DNA of 7,810 bases from JAMCXS01 sp964459065 (GTDB taxonomy: Bacteria; Acidobacteriota; Terriglobia; UBA7540). The stretch lies in NCBI GenBank assembly GCA_964459065.1, contig CAYWMN010000181.1, positions 1 to 7,810 of the forward strand, written 5' to 3'. The translations under genes were made by a program, and so were the position numbers. This document shows positions 6,078-7,810 of this stretch, piece after piece (position 1 is the stretch's first letter; each line of letters opens with the position of its first letter). The notes under the pieces are model-generated. The model worked only from the letters and a program-made list of their open reading frames with translations, searched no databases and was not told the DNA's origin.

Positions 6078-6749
6078 ATGAATGGTCTTAGCGTCGGCAT
6101 TATTAGCAGCCAGACATTATTTCGTAAGGGCCTTGCTGCCCTTCTGTTGTCTCTGCCGGCGGTAACCTTAACGCTTGTTGCCGAGGCGGGGTCCGTCGCT
6201 GAAGCTTCTGAGAAGCTTCTAGCATCCAAACCCTCCATCCTTCTGATTGATTGCGAACATTCCGCTCTCCGTCTCAATAGTGTTCGTCAAGTTGGGATGC
6301 TTTTACCCTCCACAAAATGCCTCCTGCTGACGGAAAAAGCCGACGAGGATTTCTTCATCCAGGCCGTCCGCAGCGGAGCCTGGGGTGTTGTTTCTAAGAA
6401 TACAGAACCACCTGTCATACGGGAAGCAATCGAAAAGCTCGGAAGAGGGGAGATGTGGTTCGGCCAGGACATTATGGCAAAAGCCGTCCAAACTCTCGTT
6501 CGTTATCAACCGGTCGAGGATGTCTTCCTTGGACCGTTGACGGCTCGTGAAAGTGAAGTCTTGGCGCTTCTTGCCCAAGGCTATCAGAACAAGCGAATCG
6601 CCAGCCAGCTATTTATTTCCGTGAGCACGGTGAGAACTTACATCGAAGCGATCTACCGTAAGACGGGAGTAAAAACAAGAGTAGAAGCTGCTCTCCGGTT
6701 CTACAAATCCTCAGGAATATCCAGCAATCCGAGGCGTTCGGGGCCCTAG
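6078..6749 (+). CDS. NarL/LuxR-family response regulator with atypical receiver
   Basis: A 223-residue cytoplasmic DNA-binding regulator. Residues 5-120 form a receiver-like domain: 'SVGIISSQTLFRKGL' at the start, candidate phospho-acceptor D58 in 'ILLID', T85 in 'CLLLT', and K107 in 'GVVSK'. Residues 153-212 form a LuxR/GerE helix-turn-helix, 'LTARESEVLALLAQGYQNKRI' in type, with 'SVSTVRTYIEAIYRKTGV' holding the recognition helix. The acidic pair that binds Mg2+ at the end of the first strand (DD in 'IADDH' of typical NarL members) is SS here, at 10-11. Phosphorylation by a histidine kinase may therefore be lost or altered. The start at 6078 is chosen over an ATG at 6051 because AGGGGAGGGG lies immediately upstream; the earlier ATG has no ribosome-binding site. 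No kinase gene is adjacent, so it is an orphan. Target genes are unknown; the divergent membrane gene and the NusG-paralog unit are candidates by position. Confidence 0.92.
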   Translation: MNGLSVGIISSQTLFRKGLAALLLSLPAVTLTLVAEAGSVAEASEKLLASKPSILLIDCEHSALRLNSVRQVGMLLPSTKCLLLTEKADEDFFIQAVRSGAWGVVSKNTEPPVIREAIEKLGRGEMWFGQDIMAKAVQTLVRYQPVEDVFLGPLTARESEVLALLAQGYQNKRIASQLFISVSTVRTYIEAIYRKTGVKTRVEAALRFYKSSGISSNPRRSGP

Positions 6750-6753
6750 AACC

Positions 6754-6781
6754 AGCAGATGCAAAGCCTTGGCTGTCTGCT
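6754..6781 (+). repeat. Hairpin just after the response regulator stop
   Basis: The arms AGCAGA (6754-6759) and TCTGCT (6776-6781) enclose a smaller AGC-CTTG-GCT hairpin. There is no T-run after it, so it is not a canonical intrinsic terminator. It could stabilise the 3' end or precede Rho-dependent termination. Confidence 0.3.
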
Positions 6782-7155
6782 TGATCTTCGTGAGCCCGGG
6801 TCCCATTCGCAATGCCTTTCCTTGAACCTTTTTGTCCAGAACGCCTGAGAATTGTAATCTTCTACATTCTGTGCCCTGCCTGCTGCCTGCGACCTTGCCG
6901 CTATCTCGCCGCCGTATGAGCAGGCACCATGCTGGATGGCACTGGAGCCGCAGCGGTGAAATCCTAAAGCGATAGAATTGACGTACGACCGACATTTGTC
7001 GAGGGTTCCGCCACAGGTATCTCCCTTTCTTCTCCGTCAAACGACGGACCTGATTTTCATCGATTTGGCCGATTGCGCTGCAAGCCTAAATTCGTCAACA
7101 TGCCAACCGTCGCAATCCTTAATCGAACATGTGAGCCCCGGAGGAGTCGACGCCT
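6782..7155. other. Long non-coding stretch before the NusG paralog
   Basis: No gene in either direction has a credible start and ribosome-binding site here. Items of note are a sigma54-like sequence TGGCACTGGAGCCGCA (6937-6952) with GG-N10-GC spacing, a perfect 6-bp hairpin at 7033-7048, and TGAGCCCC (7132-7139), which can pair with two later elements. The length and mixed composition could also reflect a decayed gene, but no family is recognisable. Confidence 0.35.
7033..7048. repeat. Perfect 6-bp inverted repeat
   Basis: TCCGTC-AAAC-GACGGA is a perfect 6-bp stem with a 4-nt loop. The next T-rich patch (7054-7057) lies several bases away, so terminator function is unlikely. A protein-binding site or an RNA hairpin in the leader is possible. 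Confidence 0.35.
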
Positions 7156-7284
7156 ATGCCCTGCTTCCTCAATGCGATGGGTCAACCTAGGGCTCATGAT
7201 CAATCTGTGCGAATAGCAGGGAGGATGAAGATTGCCCTGAAATGCGTTGGGGGAACAGGGCGTGCAGGTTTGTCTTGGCTTTGA
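7156..7284 (+). CDS. Candidate short leader ORF, 42 codons
   Basis: The ATG at 7156 is preceded by GGAGGAG (7140-7146) with 9 nt spacing. The 42-residue product begins 'MPCFLNAMGQPRAHDQSVRI' and ends '...GLSWL' at a TGA. It matches nothing I recognise, and its composition is not typical of a folded domain. It lies 88 nt upstream of the NusG-paralog ATG, and complementary elements flank it. A role as a leader peptide is possible but unproven; chance is equally possible. Confidence 0.2.
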   Translation: MPCFLNAMGQPRAHDQSVRIAGRMKIALKCVGGTGRAGLSWL

Positions 7285-7308
7285 TTTCCCCCCGGGGGCT
7301 CATAGATC
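7190..7308 (+). repeat. Imperfect direct repeat pair flanking the leader ORF end
   Basis: GGGCTCATGATC (7190-7201) recurs as GGGCTCATAGATC (7296-7308) with a single inserted base. Each copy starts with a sequence complementary to TGAGCCCC at 7132-7139 (7 bp with the first copy, 8 bp with GGGGCTCA at 7295-7302). The two pairings are mutually exclusive in RNA. The element at 7132-7139 abuts the Shine-Dalgarno sequence of the short ORF at 7156. Confidence 0.4.
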
Positions 7309-7324
7309 TTCGGCCGCAGGGAAA

Positions 7325-7351
7325 CGCTCCTGTAGGCCACAGGGCGGAGCT
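7325..7351 (+). promoter_or_regulatory. Leader hairpin with ops-like GGCGGAGC before the NusG paralog
   Basis: GCTCCTGT (7326-7333) pairs with ACA (7339-7341) and GGAGC (7346-7350), with a 4-nt bulge and an AGGCC loop. The 3' side contains GGCGGAGC (7343-7350), which is the RfaH-recruiting ops core GGCGGTAGC lacking one T. It ends 22 nt before the ATG at 7373. Only three T follow, so it is not a terminator. The resemblance to ops may be accidental, since specialised NusG proteins outside Proteobacteria use other signals. Confidence 0.3.
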
Positions 7352-7372
7352 TTAAGCAATTTGGAAGCAAGC

Positions 7373-7810
7373 ATGGTCATGAGAGCCCAAGAATTAGCAT
7401 GGTTTGCGGTTTATATTCATCACCAGCATGAGAAATCGGTTGCCCGGTTTCTTTCCGCAAAAGGCCTGGAAGTGTTCTTGCCTCTCTACCCTGCCGTCCA
7501 CCAGTGGAAAGACCGCATTAAGCGTTTGTCGCTGCCGTTGTTTCCCAACTACTTGTTTGTTTCGGCCCAGCTTGAGTGGTGCTCCCGCATTCTCCAGACT
7601 CCGGGGATCTATGATTTTGTGAGGTGTGGCAAGTCGCCCGCTCCCATACCCGTGGAGGAACTTCAGGCAGTGCGGCGAGTCGTCGAGAACGGTTCGTGTG
7701 TACAGCCGCATTCTTTCTTGAAATTCGGGGACCGGATCAGGCTTAAACGAGGCCCACTGGAAGGGCTGGAGGGAATTCTGGTTCGCAAAAAGAACGGGTG
7801 CCGGCTGGTC
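7373..7810 (+). CDS. Specialised NusG paralog (UpxY/RfaH-like antiterminator), 3' end outside window
   Basis: The first 146 residues of a transcription elongation factor that binds RNA polymerase and suppresses pausing or termination over particular operons. The NGN domain spans about 8-103: 'AWFAVYIHHQHEKSVARFL', then 'GLEVFLPLYP', 'WKDRIKR' and 'LPLFPNYLFV' (54-63), and 'TPGIYDFVRCG'. A KOW-type segment follows at about 117-142, 'KFGDRIRLKRGPLEGLEGIL'. Features such as 'W.DR.K...PLFP.Y.F' and the 'P.PV...EL.A...V' stretch are those of UpxY-like paralogs rather than housekeeping NusG. The family length is about 170-185, so roughly 30 residues are missing. ATG at 7373 is chosen with GGAAG 5 nt upstream; ATG at 7379, in frame, would give 11 nt spacing and is the alternative. 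Such genes usually head capsule, exopolysaccharide or O-antigen operons, which would lie to the right. The long structured leader suggests control at the RNA level. Confidence 0.88.
   Translation, partial: MVMRAQELAWFAVYIHHQHEKSVARFLSAKGLEVFLPLYPAVHQWKDRIKRLSLPLFPNYLFVSAQLEWCSRILQTPGIYDFVRCGKSPAPIPVEELQAVRRVVENGSCVQPHSFLKFGDRIRLKRGPLEGLEGILVRKKNGCRLV

Noticed and set aside
6711..7040. Minus-strand open frame of 109 codons overlapping the regulator 3' end
   Set aside because: It starts only at a TTG without a ribosome-binding site, is very rich in R and K, and shows no family features. A decayed gene remains possible but unsupported.
6978..7190. Plus-strand open frame of 70 codons in the long intergenic region
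   Set aside because: It has only a TTG start and no ribosome-binding site, and no recognisable motif.
7289..7298. CCCCCGGGGG palindrome
   Set aside because: It has no loop for an RNA hairpin and is low complexity; no function is supported beyond its part in the direct-repeat copy next to it.

Overview
The window looks like a piece of a free-living, GC-moderate bacterial chromosome. The most diagnostic gene is the partial one at the right edge. It is a specialised NusG paralog of the UpxY/RfaH-like type, with a 'PLFPNYLFV' block and a KOW motif, similar in form to those common in Acidobacteriota. The multi-domain acyl-CoA synthetase/GNAT protein and the polytopic protein with a 'YVADRFLD' motif would fit that phylum too. 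This placement is an inference from protein style, not a database result. No rRNA, tRNA, CRISPR array, insertion sequence or phage gene was seen.

Left block (1-4700): two universal stress protein (Usp) genes are divergent from a shared intergenic region of about 360 bp. The left one (minus strand) has a single Usp domain. The right one (plus strand) is a tandem two-domain Usp with both ATP-binding motifs intact. It is followed about 100 bp downstream by a 920-residue protein that fuses an ADP-forming acyl-CoA synthetase (CoA-binding, ligase-CoA and ATP-grasp parts) to a C-terminal GNAT acetyltransferase. That architecture is that of Pat/PatZ protein lysine acetyltransferases, but the synthetase part keeps its catalytic-type histidines. 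A clear intrinsic terminator follows. The set suggests a stress/energy-state module in which acetyl-CoA metabolism, protein acetylation and Usp function may be linked. The intergenic region carries an 18-bp dyad that could be an operator.

Middle block (4728-6749): a minus-strand polytopic membrane protein, loosely UbiA-prenyltransferase-like, converges on the acetyltransferase gene. It is preceded by an undescribed 56-codon ORF with a very strong Shine-Dalgarno sequence, whose stop lies 14 nt before the membrane-protein ATG. On the other side is a divergent orphan NarL/LuxR-type response regulator. It has a good sigma70-type promoter, but its receiver domain lacks the usual acidic pair.

Right block (6750-7810): about 620 bp without a convincing long gene leads to the NusG paralog, which runs off the window. 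This leader contains a short ORF with a Shine-Dalgarno sequence, an imperfect 12-13 nt direct repeat whose copies can each pair with one upstream element, and a hairpin with an ops-like element just before the gene. Paralogs of this kind usually head surface-polysaccharide operons, so such a cluster may begin just to the right.
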